Source of the DNA: Symbiodinium natans
Taxonomy: Eukaryota; Sar; Dinophyceae; Suessiales; Symbiodiniaceae
Direction of reading: 5' to 3'
Assembly (NCBI GenBank): GCA_905221605.1
Contig: CAJNDS010001335.1
Span: 1,536,938 to 1,584,437 of the forward strand
Length of the DNA stretch: 47,500 bases
In this document: in pieces, positions 29,750-38,924 of the stretch
Layout: each line of letters begins with the position of its first letter
How positions within the stretch are numbered: the first letter of the stretch is position 1
Position numbers and translations under genes: made by a program
The notes under the pieces: model-generated
What the model was told of the DNA's origin: nothing
Seen by the model: only the letters and a program-made list of their open reading frames with translations
Databases searched by the model: none

Positions 29750-30153
29750 ACTCTCAACCCTCAACCCTCAACCCTAAACCCTAAACCCTAAACCCTAAAC
29801 CCTAAACCCTAAACCCTAAACCCTAAACCCTAAACCCTAAATCCAGTCCGAGGCTCTTTTGGGTTCATGGCCTTTTCTTTCCCGCAGCCTGCAGTGGTGG
29901 CCTGGGGGTTAGATAGCCCTAAACCCTAAACCCGAAACCCTAAACCCTCATATAGATGCAAGGTTTTAGGGTTCAGGGTTCGGGGCTACACCATGCCTGA
30001 CAAGCTCCTCATAAGGGGAAAAAAGGGATTGTTTCTGATTTTCGTTTGCTTGGTTTTTTCGTTTTCTTTTTATTCTCTTTTTCTTTGGCGGGGGTGGGGG
30101 GTTCTCAAGCAAATGCTGGGGTTTAGGGTTTAGGGTTTAGGAGTTTCTATCAG

Positions 30154-30266
30154 CATCGGAGCGCCAGTGAGTCCACACCAGTGACGCCGAAAGATGATGG
30201 GGGTGACTGAGACCGAGCTGTCTTCGACAAGGCGAGGATTGAATGTTTGGATCCCCAACACCGAGG
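30154..30266 (+). CDS. Exon interrupted by in-frame TGA
   Basis: After TATCAG, one frame reads HRSASESTPVTPKDDGGD, a TGA (30208-30210), then DRAVFDKARIECLDPQHR to a donor GTTTAGGG. Codon character continues across the stop. It may be a nonsense mutation, an error, or two unrelated segments; the alternative frame after 30211 (TELSSTRRGLNVWIPNTE) is also open. Confidence 0.35.
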
Positions 30267-30442
30267 GTTTAGGGTTTAGGGTTTAGGGTTTAGGGTTTAG
30301 GGTTTAGGGTTTAGGGTTTAGGGTTTAGGGTTTAGGGTTTAGGGGCAGACCCTAAACCCTAAACCCGACACCCAAAACACCCTATAAACTGTACACCCTG
30401 AACCCTGAACCCTGTGGAAGGCCTGAACTGTGGGGTTAGAAC

Positions 30443-30556
30443 CCCTAGGACCCAGAGTAGGCCCTCATTCTCTTCTTTTAGGGCTTGGGTTCCCTTACAA
30501 GCCCCTTTAAAACCAAAAAGGGCGCCCTTTTATTTCCTAGCTTACTCTTGGGTCAC
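30443..30556. mobile_element. Family B-like element
   Basis: Ends CTAGGACCCAGAG and CTCTTGGGTCACCC, with inner TTCCCTTACAAGCCCCTTTA and AAAAAGGGCGCCC modules shared with the elements at 25649 and 26522. Confidence 0.5.
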
Positions 30557-30628
30557 CCTAAACCCTAAACCCTAAACCCTAAACCCCAAAACCCCATCAT
30601 TGTTAGAACCCTGAACTGCCAAGGCAAG

Positions 30629-30729
30629 CAGCTCGACTTCTGGGATCAGCGCATTGAGCATCGGAAGAACCTCGTGAAGGGGGAGCGAAAGCAGCTGAGG
30701 AGCCTAATAAACCTTGAACCCCGTCCTGG
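30629..30729 (+). CDS. Exon, charged helix
   Basis: After GGCAAG: QLDFWDQRIEHRKNLVKGER then KQLRSLINLEPRP plus two bases, donor GTTTAGGG. Good GC3 and coiled-coil-like. Bounded by a C-strand array upstream and a G-strand array downstream. Confidence 0.5.
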
Positions 30730-30864
30730 GTTTAGGGTTTAGGGCTTAGGGTTTAGGGTTTAGGGTTTAGGTTTTAGGGTTTCGGGCTGGGGTGAGGGTG
30801 GAGAATGGCGCGTGTTTTCGTGAGAGGGGTCGCTTGGTGAGGTTGGCTGGGACAGGGAGTGAAG

Positions 30865-30984
30865 CTACTGTAGGGGCCTAAATGCTTAATATATCTTTGG
30901 GGGCAATTGGAGTATAGTTTTAATGGGATCATAAAGGAATATTGTTGGTATTTATTCCGACCCCTACATTGCAGGGTTTTGGAT
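30865..30984. mobile_element. MITE family G copy
   Basis: Ends TGTAGGGGCCTAAATGCTTA and TATTCCGACCCCTACA are inverted. The interior is AT-rich. Confidence 0.6.
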
Positions 30985-31238
30985 GTTGGCGTTAAGGGGT
31001 TTTGGGGGCTAGGGGTTTACAGAGTTGTGCTTCGGGATCATTCTTAATTTCCCTTCTTTCCTTATGAGGGAGCCTATTCGTAAGTATAGGGTTTGAAGCA
31101 CAGCTCAGTTTAGGGTTTAGGGTTTAGGGTTTAGGGTTTAGGGTTTACGGTTTACGGTTTAGGGTTTAGGTTTTTTAACCCCATGCCTCCTCCACCCCTG
31201 CGGTTCCTGTGGGCGGCGGTAGGGGGGGGGGGGTACAG

Positions 31239-31474
31239 CACTTCATCTTCTTACCGTCAAGGAACTGAAGGATGGACTCTATGAGGTATATGTACGGGGT
31301 TTATGTAGGGGTTACATTTGGGAAGGTCCCTTCTAGGGGTCCTTCCTTCTCTATATATATATATATATGTACAGGGGCTTATGGTCCCTTCTAGGGGTCC
31401 CTCCTTATAACTAGCAGCGTCCACGAGAGTCGCCCAGCTTAGGCCACGACAGGCTTGAAAGCCCGGTAACTTAA
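31239..31474 (+). CDS. Two-exon gene tail ending in stop
   Basis: Exon 31239-31285 (LHLLTVKELKDGLYE, donor GTATAT) joins exon 31418-31474 (RPRESPSLGHDRLESPVT, then TAA) in phase 0. The 132-bp intron is an element with two GTCCCTTCTAGGGGTCC copies and a short (TA)n. An upstream candidate, MPPPPLRFLWAA ending at GTAGGG (31184-31219), was not joined. About 270 bp of unique 3' flank follows. Confidence 0.5.
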
Positions 31475-31832
31475 AGTTACAGACCAGTGCTCCGCACCGA
31501 GGTGCAAAGCAAGCACTGTGTATGTGTCCGGCACCAGTGCCCATAGCAACACACACCAGCGGCAGACAAAACGAGTAGCAATGCCCAAAAAAAAGAAAAG
31601 CACCACTTCGAAAGTTGATATGTACTCACATAGAAAACTCTGCACAAGCTAATGACAGACAGCTATGCAGTCCCTCCTTATTCCCCTTCATACCATCTTT
31701 GTGATTATCACCCGTAGGGTTGGGGTTGAACAGGGAGGTGGAACTTGGCATTTGGGTTCTAAGCCGCAAACCCTAAACCCTAACCCCTAAACCCTGAACC
31801 CGAAACCCTAAACCCTAAACTCATCTTTCAAG

Positions 31833-32053
31833 CCGATCTCGGCCCGGGTCGCAAGAGAACAAAAGGTGTAGGCTTAGAGCTTGTCAAGCTGCCTAATTAA
31901 ACCCTAGACCCTAGACCCGAAACCCTAAACCCTAAACCCTAAACCCCTGGGGTGTCGGAATGTCAGGGCTTTGCATTATCCTTCCGCGCTTCCGCAGGAA
32001 AGAGTTTGGGAAGAAGTGGGAGAGCAAGTTGGAGCACCCTGCCAGCACAGGAT
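31833..32053 (+). CDS. Two-exon gene piece, basic
   Basis: Exon 31833-31865 (DLGPGRKRTK plus one base; donor GTGTAG) joins exon 31967-32053 (after TGTCAG; LCIILPRFRRKEFGKKWESK then LEHPASTG; donor GTAAAC) in phase 1/2. C-strand units fill the intron. A phase-compatible next exon is 33361-33402. An opposite-strand frame of 160 codons (31932-32414) overlaps but crosses a MITE. Confidence 0.5.
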
Positions 32054-32223
32054 GTAAACCCCCAAAAGCCCTAAGAACCCAGCAACGCCCTGCACCCTGA
32101 AGCCCGAAATTACCGCGGGCCATAAGCCCAACACTCTCCAACACTCTCCACCACACGCTCAAGTAGATCCACAAGCCCTTAAAACCCATACTCAGTAGTG
32201 TACACAGCCAAGCCTTCTTCGAA

Positions 32224-32340
32224 GGGTAGTTACATGGTCCCTTAATATCGTCCCTTACCCCCTTAAAGGGTTCTGATGTATGGGCCCTTGGGTTGAAAAG
32301 GGTATATACGGGGTCCCCTTTTAAGGGCCCATACTGAGAC
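32224..32340. mobile_element. MITE family E copy
   Basis: Starts GGTAGTTACATGGTCCCTTA and carries TTAAAGGGTTCTGATGTATG, then TTTTAAGGGCCCATACT. The short open segment before it (AKPSSK) ends at its first GT. Confidence 0.65.
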
Positions 32341-32429
32341 TTTTTTTTTTCGAGGCATGCCTTGCTTGGCACTGATGATGACAATGTGACTTGACTTGAA
32401 CTTTGGGGCATCACGACATAGCTAGGAGG

Positions 32430-32530
32430 TTTAGGGTGTAGGGCTTGGGGTTTAGGGTTTAGGGTTTAGGGTTTAGGGTTTAGGGTTTAGGGTTTAGGGT
32501 TTAGGGTTTAGGGTTTAGGGTTTAGGGCTT
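32430..32530. repeat. G-strand telomeric array
   Basis: About 12 TTTAGGG units, flanked by degenerate GGGCTTAGGG units. Confidence 0.9.
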
Positions 32531-32669
32531 AGGGTTTAGGGCTCAGGGCTTAGAGTGTAGGGCTTGGGGCTCAGGTTCCCAAGAGTTTGGGCCATCTTCT
32601 CCTCACAGGTTGATTGGCCCAGGCCATGAACACAACCCTAAACCTCTCTATCATAATGAATTTAAACCC

Positions 32670-32830
32670 TAATTCAAAAGTGGGCAACGGTGACTTTGGG
32701 CCTCAAAAGTGGGCAATGGTGATTTTCCTTTTCCCTGAGTTTTTTCAAGGTTTTTCAAGGTTTTTCAGAGTTTTTCAGTGTTTTTCAAGGTTTTTCAATG
32801 TTTTTCAGGATATTTCAGGGTTTTTAACCC
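32670..32830. repeat. Short tandem repeats around AGTGGGCAA and TTTTTCA
   Basis: Two copies of AAAAGTGGGCAA(C/T)GGTGA (about 32677 and 32706), then about eight 10-11-bp units of the form GTTTTTCAAG / GTTTTTCAGx (32739-32820). No gene is recognised in 32600-33290. Confidence 0.7.
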
Positions 32831-33360
32831 TCAATTCTGATGAAGGGCCTAGTTTTGGTCAAGGGGGGGGTCTAATTTTTCAATTTTAAAGGCAAAATAG
32901 TCTTCGAAGACCCCCCCTTGCCTCAAACTCCGACCCCCCCTTGAAAGGGAAAGATTGCCTCCAAAAACACCCCAAATGAGGGGGACCCCAGGAGCGGCCC
33001 GGGTCCCAGTTAAAAATGCGATGTTTTAGTACTGAAATCGACGGTTCTGGGTAGCCCCTCCATTTTTGACCATTTTTGACCAAAACCGAGCCTTCACCGA
33101 TAGGGGCTTCTAAACCGTAGGGTTTAGGGCCCTAAGAGCATAAAGGGCCTATTGTGGGCCTTAGATTAGATTTCGGGTTTTGGGTCCGTTAAAAACAAAA
33201 ATAGTTTTCTAATGTTATGGGATCCAAAGGGTGGGTGGGTATATATTCGATACCAGAGTAGCGAGCTTGACTAGTGAATGCTTGAACTGGAGATGCTGAA
33301 CCCTAAACCCTAAACCCTAAACCCTAAACCCTAAACCCTAAACCCTAAACCCTAATCCAG

Positions 33361-33402
33361 GGAGTCTTTGCGGGTCCCCACTGTGCTCTCAACATCCCCT
33401 AG
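33361..33402 (+). CDS. Exon with canonical donor
   Basis: After AATCCAG: SLCGSPLCSQHPL, donor GTAAGC. Phase-compatible with the exon ending at 32053. Confidence 0.4.
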   Translation, partial: GVFAGPHCALNIP

Positions 33403-33533
33403 GTAAGCCCTTGAAACATTTTTTTCATTTTCCCTTTTGGGGGGTTTAAGGGGACCACATTCAGGAATACTTTTTCAGATGGTTTTTACAGGCCATCCCA
33501 GTCTCTAAGCCCGCCTGAGCCCCACTTGAAGGT

Positions 33534-33636
33534 TCATGGCTACTTGTTAAGTAGGGTTCTAAGTGCCCTAAACAAAGGTTAGGACCATAGCTACCCTAGT
33601 TCTGACCTTACCTAAAAGTACCCCTGAAACTCCAAG
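33534..33636. mobile_element. MITE family C copy, diverged
   Basis: Ends CTTGAAGGTTCATGGCTACT and AGTACCCCTGAAACTCCAAG; interior not alignable to other copies by eye. Confidence 0.5.
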
Positions 33637-33780
33637 TATACCCCCTCCACCTCAACATGCCCAATCCCTCACCTCTGATTCGCAAAAAAGCTGCTTGCTG
33701 GCCCCTACGTCGTGGCGCCACCACTTGTGTCACTTGCCGCCCAAGCCCTAAACCCTAAAACCCTAAACCCTAAATTTAAG

Positions 33781-33817
33781 AGCCTCCGGCTCAAGCCGCC
33801 GACCCCGCTGGAGCATA
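33781..33817 (+). CDS. Exon, product unknown
   Basis: After ATTTAAG: SLRLKPPTPLEH plus one base, donor GTTGAA; 11 of 12 third positions G or C. A preceding open segment at about 33650-33742 (MPNPSPLIRKKAACWPLRRG…) may be the exon before. Confidence 0.4.
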
Positions 33818-34241
33818 GTTGAAAGGTTTAAACGCGCTCGTCAGCTCAAAGGATGCCAAAAGTTGATTTACTTGAGGCTGTGTGAAACGTTGGGGGGGCG
33901 GGGTAGGGGGTAGCACCAGGACAAAAACAGGAGCTGAAGCCAGCTTGAAGGAGGGCAGCCCCATCAATTCAAGCCCAACAACCGGACAGAGAGGGGTAGG
34001 GGCCAAGCCCCCATCACTTAGCCCAGCAACCGGGAGGGGGGGGTAGGGGGTAGGTGGGTTTTTTCCCAAAGGACCCCTATTCCTGTGCGAAACCGCCTAT
34101 GGTCCGTGAGTTTATGCGGTGTGGGTGGCCTGACCCTCCATGGAAAAGCTGCCCGGGTACCCCCCCCTCCCCCCCCCCCGCCGCGTTTTGGAGGGAGGTT
34201 TTCACCTCCTTTTCCCATCCAACACGCCGCCAGGGTCGGCG

Positions 34242-34450
34242 GACCCTAAACCCTAAACCCTAAACCCTAAACCCTAAACCCTAAACCCTAAACCCTAAAC
34301 CCTAAACCCTAAACCCTAAACCCTAAACCCTAAACCCTAAACCCTAAACCCTAAACCCTAAACCCTAAACGCCTAAACCCTAAACCCAAACCCTAAACCC
34401 TAAACCCTAACCCTAACCCTAAACCCTAACCCCCCCCCCCCCCCCCCCCC
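34242..34450. repeat. Telomeric array plus C homopolymer
   Basis: About 25 C-strand units with two-base slips and CCCTAA hexamers near the end, closing in a run of about 21 C. Confidence 0.9.
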
Positions 34451-34823
34451 ACTTTGCGCCGCAAGTCCCGGCATTCGAAAGTTGTTACCCTGGGGTTTAG
34501 GGAATAGGGTCTACGGAAGTGGGGCAAGTGACTCAAGTCAATTGAGGGTCTACAGCACAGTGATGAAGGGAATGAGGCTTTGGGGCATGAGGCTCACAGA
34601 GTTTCGGGTGCTAGCTTACGACGACAGACCCTAAACTACCTGCCTGAAACCTAAACCCTACACAAACTCAACGAACCCTAAACACCAACGGAAGCCTTCA
34701 ACCTTAACAAACCCGAACAAGGGTACCCCCTATTTTCGGAAACCCTCCTATCGTTCCTGGACTACGAAGTACACCCTAAACCCTAAACCCTAAAGCCTAA
34801 ACCCTAAACCCTAAACCTACAAG

Positions 34824-35433
34824 TTGGGTCAGGACGCTGAGTCGGACAGCTTGGCATCATCGACCTCCTCTGAAGAAGAGGAGGGCCGAAGTACCAGCTG
34901 CGGTGTTGGGTTGGGGTTTAGGGTTTAGGGTTTAGGGTTTAGGGTTTAGGGTTTAGGGTTTAGGGTTTAGGGTTTAGGATTTAGGGTGTAGGGTGTAGGG
35001 TGTAGGGTGTAGGGTTTAGGGTTTAGGGTTTAGGGTTTAGGGTTTAGGGTTCAGGGTTCAGGGTTCAGGGTTCAGGGTTCAGGGTTCAGGGTTCAGGGTT
35101 CAGGGTTTAGGCTTGTAGGGTTGTAGGGTTGAAGGGTTTAAGGGTTTTGGGGCCAGGGCTTAGGGTTCTGGGTTTTTTGGGCCCATGTATTTGCTATTTT
35201 GTTAGCCAAGAGTCGAGCTGCGTAAACTTTTTGAAGCAGGAAGAAGAAAGCTTCTCCTTGGCTTAGTAGCTGAGTGAGTACACTTTACACTTTTTGGGAT
35301 ACTATAGTCTCTGTACACTTTTTTGGGGCTTCTGAACTCAGCAACTAAGTTGGTTCTTGGAGAAGTAAGGATCCCGGCCCACCTTCAACCTGACACTGAA
35401 AGTCTACACCACAAGCCCACAACCATGAGTTGA
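34824..35433 (+). CDS. Three-exon acidic gene tail
   Basis: Exons 34824-34904 (LGQDAESDSLASSTSSEEEE then GRSTSCG), 35240-35260 (EEESFSL, 21 nt) and 35350-35433 (LVLGEVRIPAHLQPDTESLH…, then TGA). All junctions are phase 0. The second intron is exactly the 88-bp element 35262-35349 plus one G (GC-AG). A GTAAGG at 35365 could be a donor instead of coding. Ser/Glu-rich and probably disordered. Confidence 0.5.
34905..35110. repeat. Telomeric array with TGTAGGG and TTCAGGG blocks
   Basis: About nine TTTAGGG, four TGTAGGG, five TTTAGGG, then about eight TTCAGGG units, each sorted in its own block. Confidence 0.9.
35258..35353 (+). mobile_element. Introner-like element with TTGG duplication
   Basis: The body 35262-35349 has ends CTTAGTAGCTGAGT and ACTCAGCAACTAAG, flanked by exact TTGG repeats. 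CTTAG/CTAAG tips match family A, and the interior TACACTTT…TTTTTGGG resembles it, but the body is shorter. Confidence 0.7.
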
Positions 35434-35467
35434 ATGAGAAGCGCACCCCGATTGAGATCACTAGAAA

Positions 35468-35572
35468 TGGGGTTTGGGGTTTAGGGTTTAGGGTTTAGGG
35501 TTTAGGGTTTAGGGTTTAGGGTTTAGGGTTTAGGGTTTAGGGTTTAGGGTTTAGGGTTTAGGGTTTAGGGTT
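35468..35572. repeat. G-strand telomeric array
   Basis: About 15 TTTAGGG units, nearly perfect. Confidence 0.95.
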
Positions 35573-35575
35573 CAG

Positions 35576-35616
35576 GACCGTGTATGGGTGTCTTCGGGAA
35601 CCTAGAAGCAGTAGAG
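35576..35616 (+). CDS. Candidate exon
   Basis: After GTTCAG: TVYGCLREPRSSR plus one base, donor GTGTTT. The acceptor is a telomeric variant unit (TTCAG|G). Confidence 0.35.
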
Positions 35617-35651
35617 GTGTTTAGGTTTTGAGGCTTGGGGTCTTGCGGAAG

Positions 35652-36119
35652 GCCCGGACCCCACAATGATTCGATATGGGCGGCCGCTCCTGTGACTGTG
35701 GCCATGACTTGTGAAGTCGAGGGTTAAGGCACTTAAAAGAAAAGCCACCATAGTCAGCCATCAATCCCTTCTACCCTCCAAGCACCTAAGCCATGAGCAG
35801 ACCCCCCTAAACACCTACACCATAACGCACCCCCCCTTAACACCCTAAACCCTTACACCCTTAGCCCCCTACGCGCCTGAACGAGGATCCCCAAACGCTA
35901 GCCCATGAACCCCCTAAACCCCCCTAAACACCTGAACCCGAAACCCTAAGCCCTAGCCTCCCTAAGCGCCTGAACCCCCTAAACACCTGAATCCCCGAAA
36001 CACGTGAACCCTAAACCCTGAACCCTTTACTGATCGCATGTTTTCTTTGGTCGTGTTTTCGTAGGAGGCGCCGGCCGTCGATGTGGAAGAAAGCTCCCCG
36101 ACCCAGCTCAGGGGGAATT
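35652..36119 (+). CDS. Two-exon gene piece
   Basis: Exon 35652-35715 (PGPHNDSIWAAAPVTVAMTC then E; donor GTCGAG) joins exon 36065-36119 (after GTAG; EAPAVDVEESSPTQLRGN; GA donor) in phase 0. Degenerate CCCTAAA units with Pro-rich look lie between. Not recognised. Confidence 0.45.
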
Positions 36120-36137
36120 GAGGGTATTCTTGTGCAG

Positions 36138-36250
36138 GGTTTAGGGTTCAGGGTTCAGGGTTCAGGGTTCAGGGTTCAGGGTTCAGGGTTCAGGGTTTAG
36201 GGTTTAGGGTTTAGGGTTTAGGGTTTAGGGTTTAGGGTTTAGGGTTTAGG
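36138..36250. repeat. TTCAGGG block followed by TTTAGGG block
   Basis: Seven TTCAGGG then about eight TTTAGGG units, the same order of variant blocks in mirror image to 34905-35110. Confidence 0.9.
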
Positions 36251-36295
36251 GATGGACTCAAGATCAGCCCACCAGCTCAGGTTTTTTCTTTTGAG

Positions 36296-36335
36296 TTCAT
36301 CGCAGGCCAGTATGATGTCTGGGCGGTCTTCTCCA
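36296..36335 (+). CDS. Short exon
   Basis: After TTTGAG: FIAGQYDVWAVFS plus one base, donor GTTTTC. A 16-nt segment at 36471-36486 (VLDT) would follow in phase. A further open segment (MDSRSAHQL) precedes at 36252-36280. Confidence 0.4.
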
Positions 36336-36777
36336 GTTTTCGTTTTGTTTTCTTAGGACTTACGTGTTTAGGGTTTTAGGGTTTAGGGTTTAGGGTTTAG
36401 GGTTTAGGGTTTTGGCTTTAGGCTTTTAGGGTTCAGGGCTTTGCCTTTAGGCGAGTCTGCTTTTCTGTAGACGTGCTTGATACCCGGTGGTAGGGCTTGT
36501 TGTTGGTATGTTTAGTGTTCAGGGCTTGTCTAAGGCCTAGGTCGTTAGCCCAACTTAGAAGCGAGCTCACAATCACAAGTTTAAGCCCTAGAAGCCCTAG
36601 AAGCCATGAGCCCCCTACACCTTACACCCTGAAAACTGAAAGCTCTACAACAGTGAAGCCCTGAATCCAGAAATGAAAGCCTGAAACCCTGTCCGCTGAG
36701 GCCTAGAACCCTGAGCCCTAAGCCTAACCCGAAACCCCAAACCCTCAACCCTCATCCCTAAACCCTCAACCCTAATC

Positions 36778-36912
36778 CTAAACCCTAAACCCTAAACCCT
36801 AAACCCTAAACCCTAAACCCTGAACCCTGAACCCTAAACCCTAAACCCTAAACCCTAAACCCTAAACCCTAAACCCTAAACCCTAAACCCTAAACCCTAA
36901 ACCCTAAACCCA
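36778..36912. repeat. Interstitial telomeric array (CCCTAAA)n
   Basis: About 18 C-strand units with two CCCTGAA variants, immediately upstream of the exon at 36922. Confidence 0.95.
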
Positions 36913-36921
36913 AGCTCTGAG

Positions 36922-37162
36922 GTGCCATTCCCGGCAACCAGAAGCAAGAGGAGGATGGCCGGATGATCCGAATCGGCCGCTACGTGCGCCAGGCCTGTAG
37001 TGGCCTAGGGTTGGTAGGCAGAGGCCCTAAACCTCTAGCCCTAAACCCTAAACCCTAAACCCTAAACCCTAAACCCTAAACCCTAACTGGCGGGTTGCCC
37101 CCCAGGCCTTCCGGAAGAAGGACAGGCTCAAGAATGCTCCTCGGCGCTTAGATTATTATAGG
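36922..37162 (+). CDS. Two-exon gene piece, basic
   Basis: Exon 36922-36992 (IPGNQKQEEDGRMIRIGRYV then RQ) and exon 37106-37162 (AFRKKDRLKNAPRRLDYY) join in phase 0. The 113-bp GC-AG intron 36993-37105 contains a pure CCCTAAA array. The tetramer GCCT starts the intron and also starts the next exon. 19 of 23 third positions are G/C in the first exon. Donor after the second exon is GTTCAG. Not recognised. Confidence 0.6.
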
Positions 37163-37254
37163 GTTCAGGGTTTAGGGTTTAGGGTTTAGGGTTTAGGGTT
37201 TAGGGTTTAGGGTTTCGGGAGATCATAGGGTTTAGGGAGTTCGCAGGGTTTAGG

Positions 37255-37510
37255 ATTTAAATGCTGAAGTGTGGCAGGGTGCCCGGGGTGGAAGTGTGGA
37301 GTTTTTTTTTAATGTGCGGACTGCCTCAAAAAACTTTCCGCAGGTCGACCGGGCTCCGACTTATTTTGGTTCGGAGTAACTCAAGCCGGGAATTTCTTGC
37401 TGCTGTTTTTTTCCTAGTGGGTGTCGTACCTGAGAGCCGATAGTTGCATGGGCCGCGTGTAGAAGGAGCTTGCCCTGAGACGGCCTTTCTGTAGGCTCCT
37501 TATCTTTAGG
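37255..37510. other. Stretch without recognised gene
   Basis: An open frame of 60 codons (37261-37443, MLKCGRVPGVEVWSFF…) has no splice signals or known motif. Confidence 0.25.
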
Positions 37511-37511
37511 C

Positions 37512-38263
37512 GGGGCTCTACCATCATTTGCAGGCCTCTACTATGACAGAAATGCTCGCCGGTAACGGGGCTTGTAACGGGGCTTGTAACGGAAACTGTA
37601 ACGGAAAGGAGCGGAGCTGTAACGGACTTGTCGCGGAGCTGTAACGGAGTCGTATCGGAAGGCTGCAACGGAGCGCTACCGGCTGCAGCGATGCTGTAAC
37701 GGAAGCTGTAACGGAGCCGTAGCAGAAGCAGCAACTTGATAACGGACCTGTAACGGAACTGTAACGGAGCTGTACAACTGAGCTGTAACGGGAGCTGTGG
37801 CGGAGCTGTAACGGAGATGTAACGGAGCTGTAACGGAGCTGTATAACTGAGCTGTAACGGAAGCTGTAACAGAGCTGCAGCGGAGGTGCATCGGAGCTTA
37901 TAATGGAGCTGTAACGGAGCTGTCACGGAAACTGCGTAACGGAAGCTGTAACGGAGCTGTAACGGAGGTGCAACGGAGCTGTAACGGAGCTGTAACGGAA
38001 GCTGTAACGGAGCTGTAACGGAGGTGCAAGGGAGCTGTAACGGAGCTGTAACGGAGGTGCGTCGGAGCTGTAACGGAGCTGCAACGGAACTGTAACACGG
38101 AAGCTGTAACGGAAGTGCAACAGAGCTGTAACGGAGCTCTAGTGGAAGCTGTATCGGAGGTGCAACGGAGCTGTAACGGAACTGTAGCAGTTGCTGTAAC
38201 GGAGCTGTAACGGAGGGCCCACGGTGGGTAGCGCAAATCCCATAGTAAATGATGGTAGAGCCC
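37512..38263. mobile_element. Minisatellite inside inverted-repeat element
   Basis: Termini GGGGCTCTACCATCATTT (37513) and AAATGATGGTAGAGCCC (38247) are inverted complements. Between them, from about 37560 to 38215, lies an 11/12-bp minisatellite of units such as GTAACGGAGCT and GTAACGGAAGCT, some 55-60 copies with GGAGGTGCAAC variants. The 285-codon minus-strand frame through it (PLQLRYSSV-type repeats) is an artefact. Confidence 0.8.
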
Positions 38264-38900
38264 ACCCCCAATCCTTATCGTACTTTACGGGGGCACTCCA
38301 AAAGCCGACAGTGGCCTGCGCCGCGCGTACGGGGAGTTTGCAGGATCAGCTCTGTGCCTGAAAGTATATCACGCGCTAGGCTTTTCTTTCTTCCCCATGT
38401 CACGGACGTTGACAGACTGCGCCCGTTGACAAAGGAGCTTGCCGTCTGACACCTGTCCTGCTTTTGCAGGCTTCGCACACCACCGAGCCTGAATATTTTG
38501 CTACTTGTTAGTTAAGTCGTCTGGATCTTGCCGTGGTCATTTAGTTTTTCAAGACCAGTTTTATCTAGCTTTCCAGCAGCATCTTTACGACAGCCATTCC
38601 AAGCCGACCATGGCACGCGCCGCATGTAGTCCTAGGCTCCTTGCTTGGCATATGTTGGCATGAATCCGTTCGTGTCAGCGATGCACTTCACGCACTGCGT
38701 ATTGTTTGTACGTCTTGAAACCGAAAAGGCTTGTGGAATGAATACCTCTTTGGTTGAAGTAAATATTTCCATAGGACCTTGGACAAACAGGAACAAATAT
38801 TCTCACACGGACACTTCACCCTCACGGACTACTTAATTACGTGCTATAGACTATAGATGTTGGGTCTCCCACCACAGAAGGCAGCCCGCATCTTTAATTT
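38264..38900. other. Single-copy stretch, no gene recognised
   Basis: Three related phrases (GGGCCGCGTGTAGAAGGAGC at 37451, CTGCGCCGCGCGTACGG near 38316, CACGCGCCGCATGTAG near 38615) recur around the minisatellite element, suggesting older duplication. A short frame 38645-38836 has no support. Confidence 0.3.
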
Positions 38901-38924
38901 TTTTTTGGGGGGGAGGGGGGAATG

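Noticed and set aside
31932-32414. 160-codon minus-strand frame
   Set aside because: It crosses a MITE and telomeric units and lies opposite a phased + strand exon pair with better GC3.
37414-38271. 285-codon minus-strand frame, longest in the region
   Set aside because: It reads through an 11/12-bp minisatellite, giving PLQLRYSSV-type periodic peptide; length reflects lack of stops in the unit.
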